Assembly: GCA_944472135.2 (NCBI GenBank)
Contig: OX235270.1
Location: 77,137,168-77,201,167 of the forward strand
Direction of reading: 5' to 3'
Length of the DNA stretch: 64,000 nt
Origin: Trichobilharzia regenti
Taxonomy: Eukaryota > Platyhelminthes > Trematoda > Strigeidida > Schistosomatidae
This document shows positions 22,134 to 35,274 of this stretch, piece by piece. Every line of letters starts with the position of its first letter. Position 1 is the first letter of the stretch. The translations under genes were made by a program, and so were the position numbers. The notes below the pieces were generated by a model that saw only the letters and a list, made by a program, of their open reading frames with translations, ran no database searches and was not told where the DNA came from.

Positions 22134-25100
22134 TTTTATGGTCGTTTTTAATCATTCAACTTTTAACCAAGATCTAATGGTTGACAACTGCTATACACAC
22201 AGGGTCAACTGATGAAGTTATTACTAGTATTTTAGCTAAGCATAAAAGAACTAAACACGAGCATGTTACCATCGTCTAACATTCTTATGCAAATGATAAC
22301 GACAAAATTTCCTGGAAGAGAAGAAATAAAGCATTCAGATTAAAGTTCCTGAAAGGATCATCTGAAAGGTGTACTTGCAAGTTAGCCTTATTAAATATAC
22401 TGAGTTTGTGAAGTGAAACTAGTTGAAAGGTCAGTGCTAATCTGTAGAAAACACAATTGAACCAGTGTCTAAACCAAATATCTGAATTCTATTATTATGG
22501 GTATCATCATTAATATTATTGCACTGAGAAACCACAATGAAATACCTTCCAACATGTCACTATCCGGATATGATAAGAATGCAATAGTTTTCAAGCTTTG
22601 AAGTGACTTATGCAATACGACTGCACAGAGTGCTGACTAGAAATTGATTCAATGATTCTTTATATTGATGGAAAATCCGTTGTAACATAGTACACAAAAA
22701 CGTAAACCAGTAAGTTACTTGTGTATGCTGCATTGTGATGAAAACTGAGTTCATTTTAATGGGGAACTTGACGGTTTCCAAAGGGTCATTGATAAGAGTT
22801 TTTGTCCTTATTTAGTGTGAAGCTTCCTCAATGAATAATGTAAATTTCCACAGCCACAAAATATAATTCTTTAAATTTAGTGACAAGTAAGCTGTTTCTA
22901 ACTAGATATCTAAAAGTATCGATATTAACTGGTGTTTAGTGATGGATTCGAAGACAAATATCTTCAGTTGACACTACCGTTAACGAAGCTCGAGTTGAGA
23001 ATGATGATTCATTGATAATACTCTTTTACTTAACTGGATAGAAAACGGATAGCGTAAGACATTAAACTCCAGTTTAGTAACTGAATGAAAATGAGGTAAG
23101 ACTTCATAATCTTGAAGTGAGGTGGTTGATGAGTTTCAAAACAGTCTAGTACTGACTGGTTTGTGACAATCGAATTACGACAGAAATTGTCTCCAGATAT
23201 CGTGAGTTCCTTCCCATCTTCTAAAATTTAAAATCTGTATGAATTAGTTATATTTCTTTAATGTAGGCCTACATTTACTTAGTCCAACCGAATCTTCTGA
23301 ATCTCACCTGCTTTAATTTCTTCTCATTGGAAGTCAGAGATTACTAACATTAACTTTGTGCTAACTAAAAACCAGATCAAAATAAAACTAATCAACGTCG
23401 TCTCCATTTATCGATTCCTGATTCTGTGCACTCGATAATATTTTGAATTGCAGGGAAAAATTTACAATCAAAGTATTCATGGTCTTCAGTACCATCAAAA
23501 TTCTAGTCAATTTTACCCTATGGATAAGCTAGCCTAAAGCGTTTTACTTCTCAGGTGAACAGTCTTATTTCAGAAAAATACGCTAAATATGATATCTTTA
23601 ATAAAATTGTGTTGCATCAAATCAATCAAACACTCATTTCATTATGTCTATAATTCAGTGAACTTGATATCTGTTACCCAAAATCAAACTTGCAATCATA
23701 AATTTGAAAAATAAATGTTTTGTTTAAGTGTATTTGGTGCGATTCCGAACAGCTGACAATGGTAACATAATGGTGAACTGAGGTATATAGTTTACTTTTA
23801 TTATTATTGCTATAGGGAGATGTAGACTACTTTTTGTGATTGCTTACTTAAGGGAACCCCTTAAGATGAGACGTAGACGTAGAAAGGAGGAAATAAAGTA
23901 AAAAAAAACTCTAAACAGCTACGACTGTACTCAGCTCTAGTGAATTTAAAATCGACTTTTAGCTACCGTTTTAACTTTTATTTCAGTCTGAAATTGTCTA
24001 AAACAAGAAACAATAAAGGGAGAGTGAATTACGTCAGTTACCAGTGTGTCTGAGTTAAAGTGTAGATATTTGCATAGGCAACAAAAAATCTTGTTTACAT
24101 CTCCACCATTCGTTATTTTAACCTGAATCATTTTATTAAAAAAGCGAAAACAATTGTTCAAAAAGTAATCAAGCCAAATGTGTTCATTTGGCACTGTAAG
24201 TGATTGCTGCCTACATTTTATAATTAATAACTGTAAAACATAATTTTGTTCAAGGCATAGGATTTAACTGAAATTCCTTCAAAGCCTATTCATGATGTGA
24301 GTGTAGAGCGAATATACAAAAGTGAGGTGAGAAATTAATATAATTAATGAATGAATGCATGGCCTTTTTTTAAAGGGTTTTATTGATTTTTGTCTACATG
24401 ATAATAAAAGAACAGGAGTTTTTACAGAAATTAGCTTAGGGTCAGTTCTAAGTTACACAACACGATTAAAATGAAGCGCTCACATGGAAGTGAAAGTCAG
24501 AAAAAGAAGGAGAAGGGTTTAAGAATTGATTTCTTTTTTCTAAAGAAGGTGTAAAATAAACCGACCGAATGCTCCATTTTACCATAATCTTGTTAGTCTT
24601 CTGCCTTTACCTTTTAATTGTTTTACCTGATGATATGAGCACGCAATTGTCACAACTAAAGATGGTTTTGTTTTTGACTTCTCTTTTTTCTCGTCATATA
24701 TGTTTCCTACAACACTTGTGCTCTTTTAGTAATCTGTTTTAGCGAAACACTATGTCAACAAATATGCAGTGCTCTCCAGTACTTGGATCACACTAAGCTG
24801 AAGAGTACTAAATGTGCAAAAACAAAATAACCAACTGAAGTATCCTTTTACCTAACGAGCGTATCACTCAACATATTTGATATAATCGGTCACTTAATGC
24901 AAACTCCATGTATCATGCAATATGAAAATCTGTGATATAAATAAGCACTATCTGAAGGCACAGTACTAGACTGAAAACTATTCCTATCATACACCCTCTT
25001 AAATGTCTGATGACCAAAGCAACCTTAATGGATGCATGATAATGATTTCAAGAGCCTACTTTGTTGCAGATTTGACAAGTTTTCAATAACCGCTTACAGG

Positions 25101-25424
25101 GATAAAATAATTCCTAAGCTCCTGAATATAGTCTGAAAAAAAGTGTCAAGTCTCAAAAAGATTTGAGTAGTTACGACACACTAAAAATAAAAACAATCCC
25201 TTGAACAAAGAGTCATAGTAACCACTATGACTGTCAAATGACCACTCGCTATCTGATCAATAGATTATACAGTTTAGTTTTATCACTATCCTTCATGTGT
25301 GAGCCACATTTTGTAATCACCTAATGACCTAAGTGACTGAAACACTTAATCATTTATGCAACTCCATATAGTAATCCGAAAGAAGATCTCTTCCTCCTGT
25401 TATTTAATAATAGACTGTTACATA
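22134..25424. other. No gene seen
   Basis: More than 3 kb of AT-rich DNA, possibly the same long intron. Frames at 23946-24194 (minus) and elsewhere show no family resemblance. Confidence 0.4.
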
Positions 25425-25530
25425 TTTTAGAAAATATAAACACGATTGTATAGCCTCTAAAGATGACTTCGGTAGCAAACAAACTTTTCTTCTCTGAATT
25501 GTCCTTTGTTGTCTTCTTTACTGAATTATT
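25425..25530 (+). mobile_element. Penelope-like terminal fragment, decayed
   Basis: Aligns by eye with 28035-28125 in the same order: GAAAATATAAACACGA, GTATAGCCT, GATGACTTCG, then a TTCTTC(T/G)CTG block. The ribozyme-like centre is disrupted (GTAGCAAAC where GTCGAAAA is expected). No coding part is visible beside it. Confidence 0.4.
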
Positions 25531-25805
25531 TAACTGCCTATAGTGTGTTATACTCCAGATTACAGAATGTTTCATTGAAGATTTCAATGAGAAACTTATG
25601 GAGCTGCTGAAGTGATGGATTAAAGCATGTCACATTTAAGCAGAGTCGTGAAATGTGCTGTGCTTAACAGTGAAATTAACTAGGTGTCAATGTTTAGCAT
25701 TATACTTTGAACTTGATTGTCTGACTGTTTTACACGAGGCTGCTAAAAATTCAAGTTCGTATCCTACGAGATGTTGAACAATAACAAGTGCTTCGTATAT
25801 GCTAT

Positions 25806-26300
25806 CATTATTATTGCTTCATTGCATTCCGAGTAGAACATAGAGCTTGAAAAGTATATCTCCACTTTTTCATGTTCTCTGTGATCCTCTTTAGCTTGCC
25901 CACGGTCACCCATAGTCTCTTATATTCTCTGTGTTATACTCGGACACCTGCCTTACTCGTCGTTTCCCATTCGGATTCCACACAAGTGATGGCCTGGAAC
26001 GTGATGTAATTCGATAGTCTTCTCAGAGTGTGTTCAATCCATATCCTTTTTTATACATACTTATTGAGCAATAGGTTCTTGGTTGGTTCATTCCCAGAGG
26101 TTCTTGTTGCTGATTCCTTCTGGCCGTTCAATTTTCAATAAGGAGCGAAGGCAGCTGTTGATAAAAGTCTGCAGCTGGCTGTTGGAAATGTGTTTCATGT
26201 CACTCCAAAGTTCTGACGCACATAAAAGTACTGCTTGACTTAACATTTATGTTGAAAATTCGAATTTTGTTCTTTATGGTGAGTGCAGAACTTGCTTTAT
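25806..26300 (-). mobile_element. RTE-type retrotransposon, 3' fragment
   Basis: Minus-strand match to the 3' end and C-terminal region of the RTE copy at 56071-59535. The 3' end has GTAGAACATAGAGCTTG on plus beside a short ATT tract (25803-25815). The segment coding the R-W-P-E-R-I-like and N-C-L-R-S-like blocks lies at 26095-26190, and 26240-26290 reaches the next upstream block. It is 5' truncated and non-coding now. Confidence 0.65.
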
Positions 26301-26444
26301 CCTACTAATCTAGGTTTTATAGGTTAGATTTTATGGTAATCTACCGAACTGACTCCTCAGTATAATACGGAAACTTCTTTGCATACTTTTGGTTTTGAAG
26401 TTATTGATATTACGCAGATACCGAAATAGTGTATTTATTATTTA

Positions 26445-26648
26445 TTATTTTAATCCTCTCTCATAGGACTTCAGTCTAGGGGTTTAAGGTTTCGGCAGCA
26501 CTGGTGTTTTTTAGGGAGTGGGGTTGCTAACCCTACACCAAGCCTTCCACCTTTACCAGTCTTGCTACTGGCCTAGGGGGATCTATGAGTGTGTTGGTCG
26601 GGAATCGAAACCTGAACCACATGAGTGGTTGGTGAGCATTCTGCCAAA
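26445..26648 (-). repeat. tRNA-Gly-like/RTE chimeric SINE, copy 1
   Basis: On the minus strand a truncated tRNA-Gly-like head (GGCAGAATGCTCACC, box B like GGTTTCGATTCC at 26606-26617) is followed by a body with the GGTAAAGGTGGAAGGC and AACCCCACTCCC blocks, then an end like that of RTE (AGTCCTATGAGAG) and an A/T simple repeat. Same design as 46688-46917 and 61517-61745. Confidence 0.7.
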
Positions 26649-27485
26649 ATAATGTATTCACTCACTGAAAGACGACTAGACTAACTGACAATATTATAAT
26701 TTATTTGCTGAATAATAATATAACCAGGAAAGAACCTTAACCAACCAATGTACCAAATAAGCTAGGAACTCTATCTTTTGAGATATGAAGTGGATGAAAC
26801 GTCCCATTTAGTTCATTCTAATAACGGCGACTTTGGTAAAAGTATAACTTAGCTGGTTTAAGCCAATTTCATGAAGTATCTTATGAAGAGCTAAGAAATT
26901 TATCCACCGACTTGAGTAATGAAACAGTTTCTCTGATAGATTTATTTATCATTCCTTTCTATCTTTAGAACTCTAGATAGTGACTGATGTTTTTATCATT
27001 GATGTTATTTGGGAGTCAGAAAATTTAGGACTATGGGATTCTTAAAAAGCACTGATTTTATAGAAAGAACTAGTTAACTTAAAATGCTGTTTTGTCATGA
27101 TGTCAGCTGATAATGAATAAACTGTCTACAATCAACTGAACAGAATTTAATCTACAAGGAAAGAAAGTATGCTTTCATTTCGTTCATGGCAAAAGAAATA
27201 AAACAGTATAATCATGTGTATGTTTAATAAACTTCTTTTCTACTGAAAGGCAGTAAAATAAGTTAATTGAAACCTTTTTTCTGTTAAAGAAAAAATTGAG
27301 TTGTAGGTGTTCCCAAGCTTTCAAACTTTGGAAATATATGATTATTGACGGAGTTGAGTAAACAAAATCAAAATTATTATTGACTGCAGAAAAAACATTT
27401 ATCTCTGTCTTATAATCTTTGACTATGATTGCTAATACATGGCCAATGTGACAGAATTGAAAGTAGATATGATATATATTTAAGG
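26649..27485. other. No gene seen
   Basis: AT-rich; the minus frame 27184-27504 has no supporting feature. Confidence 0.4.
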
Positions 27486-27735
27486 ATAGTTCGCGTCGGG
27501 CCAAAGGTTTGTAGCCTAGTGGCCTATGCTTTCATGAGTCGGCGATTTAGTGGTTGAATGCTGGCTAAATTGGTCCGGAGTTTCGTTTCACAACGACGCA
27601 CTCTTAAACAATGCTTAGCCGGTAGTAAGCTGAGCAAAGCCGGAAAGTTAGCTATGAAGCTGGCAGTAGCACTACTGCTTTCGAAACCTCAAGACTCAAG
27701 CTTGAGGCCTTATATTCCACCTGAAACGCAAAGAA
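27486..27735 (+). repeat. Possible tRNA-derived SINE, unclassified
   Basis: This 250-base block is distinctly richer in G+C than its surroundings. It contains GTAGCCTAGTGGCCTATGC and TTAGTGGTTGAATGCTGGC (box A like) and GGTCCGGAGTTTCG (box B like), the last resembling the family 2 SINE at 43472 (GGTCCGGAGTTCG). The body does not match that family. A 60-codon frame at 27558-27740 is probably accidental. Confidence 0.35.
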
Positions 27736-27939
27736 ATTAAATCAATAAAATTATATAAGTCTTGTAACCCACTTTTACTAATATTTCTACATATTTAATC
27801 CCTGATTGCATAAACAATTATTCATCACATTAGTTTTTATCGAAACATCCTGTCTATTTTGTTATTTCTACATTTCTAACCCCTAACTGCACAATTTCAA
27901 TCCTCTTAGTTACTTTGATGCTACTTTGTTTGTTTTATC

Positions 27940-28130
27940 CATCCCCCTGTTTATTATGGAATTCTAATTCCTAATTTTAATTTTTATTAATTTGACCCTT
28001 AACCGGAGATTATTCCGGAACTTTCCCATCCATTTGATATAAATACACGAATGTACAGCCTAGATGATGACTTCGTCGAAAAGAAAATATTCTTCGCTGC
28101 AATTATCTTCTTAATAACTCCTATGACCCA
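27940..28130 (+). mobile_element. Penelope-like terminal region (pLTR fragment)
   Basis: Contains a TATA-like GATATAAATA (28037-28046) about 10 bases before a three-stem hammerhead-like motif at 28056-28099. A second, poorer copy of the same block is at 25425-25530. No PLE protein is visible upstream on plus, so this appears to be a solo end. Confidence 0.45.
28056..28099 (+). ncRNA. Three-stem hammerhead-like ribozyme motif
   Basis: Order: CAGC (28056-28059), CUAGAUGA, U, GAC-UUC-GUC hairpin (stem II), GAAA (28078-28081), AGAA-AAUA-UUCU hairpin (stem III), UC (28094-28095, predicted cleavage after C), GCUG. Stem I CAGC/GCUG pairs 4 of 4, stem II 3 of 3, stem III 4 of 4, and the A before stem III can pair with the U after it. 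The only clear fault is an extra A in the core (CUAGAUGA for CUGAUGA). All three stems are present, which is better than for the other motifs here. Confidence 0.55.
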
Positions 28131-30586
28131 ATGTGTATATTCCGTGACTTTTACTAATCCCTCAATCTAGTCATTCTTTCAGCTGAGACCACAGTCTTAA
28201 GAATTGAAATCGTAGTGACTATATTCTGCGAAGTGCCTAAGAACTTAATCACTAGATGTATTAACATTAAACTATTCTTTTAGTTCAGTTAATGATGCCC
28301 TAATGTTCTAATCCAAATAAACATTCAGTCGAAACCTATTTCTCTCTCCCACTGAACCAAAATGAAATATTTGTCTCAAATGATCGGATTTCCCATGAGT
28401 TTTTGGATGATGTCAGCTGATGCTGAAAACCAAATTAAAAATTATGATATTTCCTCATAAACCATACGGGTGAAGACATTAATTATTTTTGCAAGTGCTT
28501 ATGATCCAAGGTGTGTGTTGCTTTATATTTTCCGATTTTACATAAACCACTTCAAATTGAATAAATTAGTTTCAAAATTAAAAAAGTAGTTCGAGACTAC
28601 AAAGAATATATATATATATATATATTCTTGAAGAGTGTGTGAAAAAACTGAATCCATTTTGATTTATCGCAACCTGAAAGAGAACGAAAAATAAAAAAGG
28701 CATTTTAAGATAATTCATCCTAACAAATTATTATCGTTCCACATTTTATTGCTACTAAAATGTGAAACAGATATTGGACTTATTCAATCAAGTTTAAACT
28801 ATGATAGGCTTTTGTGACGCAAATGTGTTGCCGACAGATATTATAAATTCACCTTCTTTCTGTTTCTTCACAAGCCAAATGAGAGTGTACTATTAAGTTA
28901 AGGAAGTTGGTTATTCATAATATATGAGTTTCTTTGATGTTAGACACATAAGTTATACTGAATCACTGTGTGCCGTATCAAGTAAACTTATATGATATGG
29001 AGTTGTATCCTACCTAGACAACATACAGAAGTCTATATCAGTCGTCAAATGACAAATAATTTCAGGTATATTAATGTTAGGTATGTTGGTGACTGAAATT
29101 CATCGGTGACTCTCTTACATTCGAAATGCTTTCATATACTGGAAGAGAGTAATTTTTAGCAAGGAAATTCTTTTGGTTGGATATTTTTGAGTAAAACAAT
29201 CCTGACAAGCATGATTTCATTGTGAACCGAGGGTAAGGGTGAATTGTCGAGAAAATACAAAACTGAATGATTCTTAGTCACTGGGTTTGAAACGGAAAAC
29301 CATTGGGATTACTACAGTGACATCATCAGAAATGCGAATCGATGACATCAACGGTATCATCGTGTTCTGAAAAAGTTTGTTCTTATATATATATATATAT
29401 ATTAGATGTACTCACGAAATTAACCCAGCCGGAAAGAGTTTAAAACTCTGTTAAAACCCGTCACACGTAACTGTATAAGTCTCTGGTTAGTTTTCCATCA
29501 CAGAATAAAATCAGCTACACAGACACTAAAAATCAGAAATCACGAGGCAACTGTTTCTCTCTAGCTTTGGCTACTTTACTCAACTGACCACAAGCACTCA
29601 ACTAAATAGGCTAGTGGTCGAAAATAGATTTCTTGAACATCTATAGTTAATGTGCCTCTGCAATTAACCGAACAAGTAGAGTGCATCTTGATGACAGTGG
29701 ATTACATTTGCATTCCGTTCTAAATGAGGATTATCAAAGACGTAGGTGACTGTGTTTTAATAAAGTGAATACAGTGGGATCTCTGAAGACTTATGGATTT
29801 TAATAAAATAATAGTATCTTTTGCTAACAGTGGCATAGTATTTTTGTGATTAATTCCAGTTTGTGGTGAAAGACAACCGAACTTTTAAGGTGAATACATT
29901 TTGTCAAGGATGAATTCACAATTGACAGTGTTCCTAATATTTTCACCTCACAAATTCAACACACCACTGGGCAGTTAGATTAACAGTTTTGTGATTGTTA
30001 CCAATTCAGGCCAGAAATACTGTAGTCAGTCGGCGAAGCTTTACATCTCTTATCATGCTTTCTATTTGAAAATAACTTCAGACTTCGCAAGTCAGTTTAA
30101 GGTCCTAGAGCACTGTAATATATTTTTATACAAATAAACAAAAGGACACCTAATTTATTGGTAAACAGTTTCTTATTTATGACATCTACGTTTTTTTTCG
30201 TTTTCTTACTTTTAAGGCTGACTTAGTTAGTTTAGACGCTTTTATTATTAAAATTAGTTCTCATTTCAAATAATTATACTGTTTTACGCCAAATATTTTT
30301 TTATTGTTCAAATATAATGCGATAGATGACAGTAAAACAAAACTTGAGACCCGAAAATAATTAGTACATTTATCACTTTTTTTAGTGGTAATAACAATCA
30401 GTTGTTACTATTACTTTGTTTTATTCAACTCCAGTTTTATCAATTTTAGGCGGTTCATATTTTTTGAACAACGATTTCTTTTTGACAGCAGACTTTTCTA
30501 AAATAATATTTCGGTAGAAATGAGCACAAACTCATTGAATATCTAACACTACACAAAGCGAAATATTGTGCCTTTCTCTTTGTTTT
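28131..30586. other. No gene; TA microsatellites
   Basis: AT-rich region with (TA)n tracts at 28606-28625 and 29384-29402. No supported coding frame. Confidence 0.45.
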
Positions 30587-30614
30587 TAATAATAATAATA
30601 ATAATAATAATAAT
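30587..30614. repeat. (TAA)n microsatellite
   Basis: Nine uninterrupted TAA units. It is followed at 30625-30666 by a block that on the minus strand reads CUGAUGA, U, GCC, loop, GGC, as in a hammerhead core and stem II but with the GAAA box missing. The simple repeat may therefore be the tail of an old retroelement. Confidence 0.7.
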
Positions 30615-30669
30615 AGTATATTCTCATTTTGTAAATGAGGGACGCCAGTTTACAGGCATCATCAGTCTG

Positions 30670-33600
30670 ATAAATTATATATACGATTAGCAACTATACT
30701 TAATAATAATGTTTTAATAAAATACACGTTTTTTCCTACCTGTGTAGGACACATCAAATGTACAGGTATGGATAAGCATTATTTAAATTTCATAAATTTG
30801 GTTCATGGTTAAGTTACATGGTTGCTGGCGTTTTTGTCTTAGGTTTGTGGGAACAATATGATAACCAGTTATTCAATGGAGCACATCATGAAATATAGGA
30901 ATACTGACTTCGCATTAACAAAAAAACCCAAGTAAGTTTTGGATGGATTAAAAATACTTGGGAAAAAATAAAGCTTGAAGTAATTCCGAATCTCATTTTT
31001 GATTTATATCCAAATTGGGTAGTAAGAAAGCTATTTTTACAGATACGATCAGTTATGTTATAAGTTACAATCGTGACGTTGTATTACAAATTGATACTTT
31101 TCCATTGGTATAAGAGTATATCCCACAAATGTAATCCGGGTTGCGTCGTGGGGAAAGTTAATTCGTTATTAGCTAGGCAAATGAAAGATACGGGACCAAT
31201 AATGTTTGCAGATCATTTGTCATTGTAAATGGTCAAACATCCACATTGTCAGCATACCTGTGTGCATATCTATGTATCTGTGAATAGGAGTGCGTATTCT
31301 CTACTACTCAGAATAAAAATGCGTCTTATCACTTTTGAAAGTGATTTGTAGTAATACCAAGGAATTAATCCTCTGTCTTTCTAGAAACCATATGGATTGA
31401 CTTGAGTCTCACAAAGGGACGATCTTTTCAATGAAACCCAAAGCAGTGGAGACAAATGACTGGTAAAGCGTAGTCTTTTAAATCTGATACTATATTTCAA
31501 TTAGGGTTCGTTCTGTAAAGAAATAAATTTTTTTATCACCTACTTGCTCAATACAACATAACGGTTTCAACGAATGTTGGTAGAAAATATGTGATAAGCT
31601 CATTTCCTCTTTTACTCTTTTACTTTCCTACTGATCGAACTTCAGTATGTTGTGATAAAGAATATTGTAGGGTATTAGATCAGAATACTGAAGTGAAATA
31701 CAAGCTGGCAGAATATATTTTATGCTTTCTCAACTGTGCTACTCATATTTTAGGAAAATATCTCAACCATCAACACTGAGTAATTCCTTGATACTTGGCT
31801 TCAGTAGCCAAACAAGTCGTTGGAACCTATTGTATGGTTTGGCAATTAATACGTAGGAAATATTAATTTCGTTATGTGTTTTATGCATGTAAATCTAACA
31901 CGTGGTCAGTTATTTCTCCACCAACCCCCTACAATCACATGAATAAACCTTAAGTCGTTTATATGGGTACAAATTAATTTTATTCCTCTTGACAAAAAAT
32001 ATGAATTTCGCTCCAATAAGGGTAGTGTGAAATACAATATCTGTTAATCTATAATACTCAATACAAATGTAAAACGACAGTATTGAATGGATAACTGTCA
32101 GTAGTTGTGATGCATTTTTAAACGAGGTATATAAACAAAAGAAAGAGGCGATTACATGGATATACTAACTCTCAGTTCGACAACAAAGTATTTGTTTAAT
32201 TAGACTTCTAAGAAACTTGGCACTTATTAGTTTGTATTAGCGGAAATCCCCAATAGTGTTAAAAGGTTATATCCTACTAAACTGACCAGAAGCTTCTGCA
32301 TAAGTATCATGGTTATGGTGATTTTGAAACTAATTCTTGAAATGTCAATTTCAAAAGTCATTTAAAGTGGAGTGAAACCTTTCTCCTACATGCGTTTTAC
32401 AAACGACTTGTCTTAAAAAGTACATATTTTAGAAAATTAGATCTTTGGTGTTTATGTGTCAAAATTAGTTAGACAAACCAGGAAATATGGTATCACACAG
32501 GTTCTCACGAAAAATTCCGCAATCTAAAAGTCCTACACCTGTATTTTCATGGACTAATTTTCCAAATTTCCTGTATCAAGCAACAGTTTTCAAGAAATCA
32601 CTGTAAATCAGATGTTATCTAGTGAAGACTTTAAGACACTCACGCTATCTCAAATACTCGAAATTACCAGGTTTGATGATAATCGAAGAGAATAGTTATA
32701 ACCTAAAAAAACAGAACTTATCGTGTTTGAGTCATTCTCAGACAAAAGTTGTTCACAGTTAATATCCAGGAAACAAAAATATATGAATACAATTATGAAA
32801 TCATTTATTACTGTCATTGAACAATATGCATCCACATTTATTCTCACAGACAGCGGTTTCATATGTTTGTAAATGTGGAGTTGACACGTTTACAATTGAG
32901 ATTTACACACTGTGGTATACTTTCTCACAAGTGATAAAACAGTTCTTAGCTATAAGCTACAGAATTTCGCTGCAATAATATGACTCGTTAACCAAGTGAT
33001 TTAAACTCTAATGACCTGGAAATATGCGTTTTTGAATAAATCCGTTAACATGTGGTTAGGGAAATCATATTGCTTAATTCTGAAGGCTTATTCAGTGATA
33101 TTGTAGTCACGTAGCTGAAAAACCAGCCATCTTGATCTTCAGTACCTGAACTTAAATGGTCGGTGAAAGTTGACATGCAGTCTTAAGGTAGTGCTTAGAA
33201 CATATATCCCATTGACAAAAAAGCGCCCTGAAAGATAGGCGAAAGTGTCATTCAACATTTCTCTGGTAAAGTTTATGAATTGACACAGTCAGTAGTGATT
33301 ACCTCATGAGTAGACTGATTACTTCAGGATAGTCTGTGTTTAGTTAATAATTATTAGTAAGTACGGTTTCAATACTTAAGTGCTTCAAAGGTATTACGTA
33401 CTCGTAAATGTTTTTTGTCTTTCTTGAACTCATCAACTGAATGTATCATTTCTCCAATTAGTGACATTATTATCCTAGGAATCTGAAACTAGCATCCATC
33501 GTATGTAATAAGTGCTAGTATTGAGCCTCACAATAACTTTTCAATACTTTAATAAAACTGTTTATATAAATACTCACATACTGTAAATGAACTTAAAGTT

Positions 33601-35274
33601 TTCACATACATAAGTATACACTTCTACTGTACATTATTCGGTCACTCGGCAGCCAACCTTGTGTTATCTATTGCTTAGTGTTGGATGAATTCTATTAGCT
33701 CAGGGATTCCTAAACTAGGACATTCACCCCAACAGTCCACTATGACTTGTAAGTTTAGGTATGGATGGTGCTTTGTAGGAAAAGTTTATACCCACTATTC
33801 CTTCGTACAGGTTCCAGAAAATCTTAGTAGAATAATGTTATCTACTAACGTAAAATATTTAGACCTTTAATAAAAATCTTTAGTCCATTCTTTAATACTG
33901 AAACTAATAGTGTAAACTTGTTTGATATAGGGGAAACAGGTCCAAATTGAAGCGTGACATTCAACTGAAAGAATAAATGTGTTCCACTCTCTAAATGACC
34001 TAATTCAATACTTCTAATAAAGTTCCTCTCTTCATGTTAGCGTCATACAAGCTGGCCTTGTCACGAAAGGAATATTGGAAACCAGTAGTTTTTAAATCGC
34101 TGTCTCAAATCACCTACCCCACTTTCTACTTTCTGTATTAAATCTGTGGGTATTTAATACTGATAACTTCATACTAGAAGTCCCATCCTAAAGATCGTCA
34201 GACAATGATATTGTAAGTTTTACTCCGACTTCAATAAACTTCCACTGAATCTATGATTCTGTCGTGATTTAGTATACAAGAAGGCTAACTGAAAATGAGC
34301 AACAGTGTGATTTTATGCAAAAGTGCATATTTAAAAATGTCAAACAGTTCCAAATGCGTAAAGAAAACATACATGCTACTATCTTAAGATAAGCATATAC
34401 TACATACAAGTAGAATAAGCCCATGTTTTAATTCACAATATTTATCTCGGCTGTGAATAAATAAACATATTCTTATCAAAATCCAAATTGTAATTATAAG
34501 GAATTTGCATGCTTAAATGTTACTTATAGTCGAATACTAACACTAACAAATTTAGAGGTACTAAATGTAGATTAATTCGTTACAATGTTCTTCCTAAATA
34601 AACTTTCCATTAGAAACGTTCTTCCTAGCCGAATTACAAAGAGATAAAAAAATTGTGCTGTTAAAACTGTTTTAAAGGACAAACCACTAATGTCCGTAAA
34701 GTAGTCAAAAGGTAAAATTTCTCGGTAAGCGGGAGATATACAAATCAGATATGTTACCGCGTATATGAAAAACTGTGTGGAACTGTACAATTTTAAAGGG
34801 TACAGGTGAATAATATTTCGACGCATAAAAGCTTCGTGCATCACATTTGTCCTAATAATCTTACCTTTATAATTAACTTTTTGAAGTGAAATAGTATCTT
34901 TCATTTTGGCAAGCGAATTTCAATAATGCTTGATCTCTTAGGCTGAATGGCTTCATCGTTAATGTTTAGTCCTCGCCCAAAGTATAACTTCTGCCAACTT
35001 TATAAAGAACCTAACCGTGTAGATTTTTTGCCAAGTGACGAGGCAGTCCTTCTGACCTTTGTCGTGGTAAGTCGTCACTGTACTCCGGTTTTCATTACCT
35101 ACATCCATAGATGTACGAGTTACCTTGTTAATGGGAATTCTGAATGCAGTATTATTTATGAACTTTCAGTTGCTCACCTAACCTAGCTGACGAAAACGTT
35201 TTTTAAAATTTTATGGGAATCATTGCTGTTTTGAAACAATTTAATTTGTTTTTCCTTCTCATCTCGCGTCCACA
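30670..35274. other. No gene seen
   Basis: A 4.6-kb AT-rich stretch. 34947-35186 (plus) is relatively GC-rich with a GTAAGT inside the frame, but a stop lies directly before its ATG and I recognise no protein. 34572-34904 (minus) is an open frame without any family resemblance. Confidence 0.4.

Noticed and set aside
26761..26805. GAAACGTC box that might belong to another hammerhead
   Set aside because: No core or paired stems could be placed around it.
34947..35186. 79-codon plus frame containing an internal GTAAGT
   Set aside because: A stop codon lies directly before the ATG, so the apparent acceptor upstream cannot be in frame, and no family is recognised.
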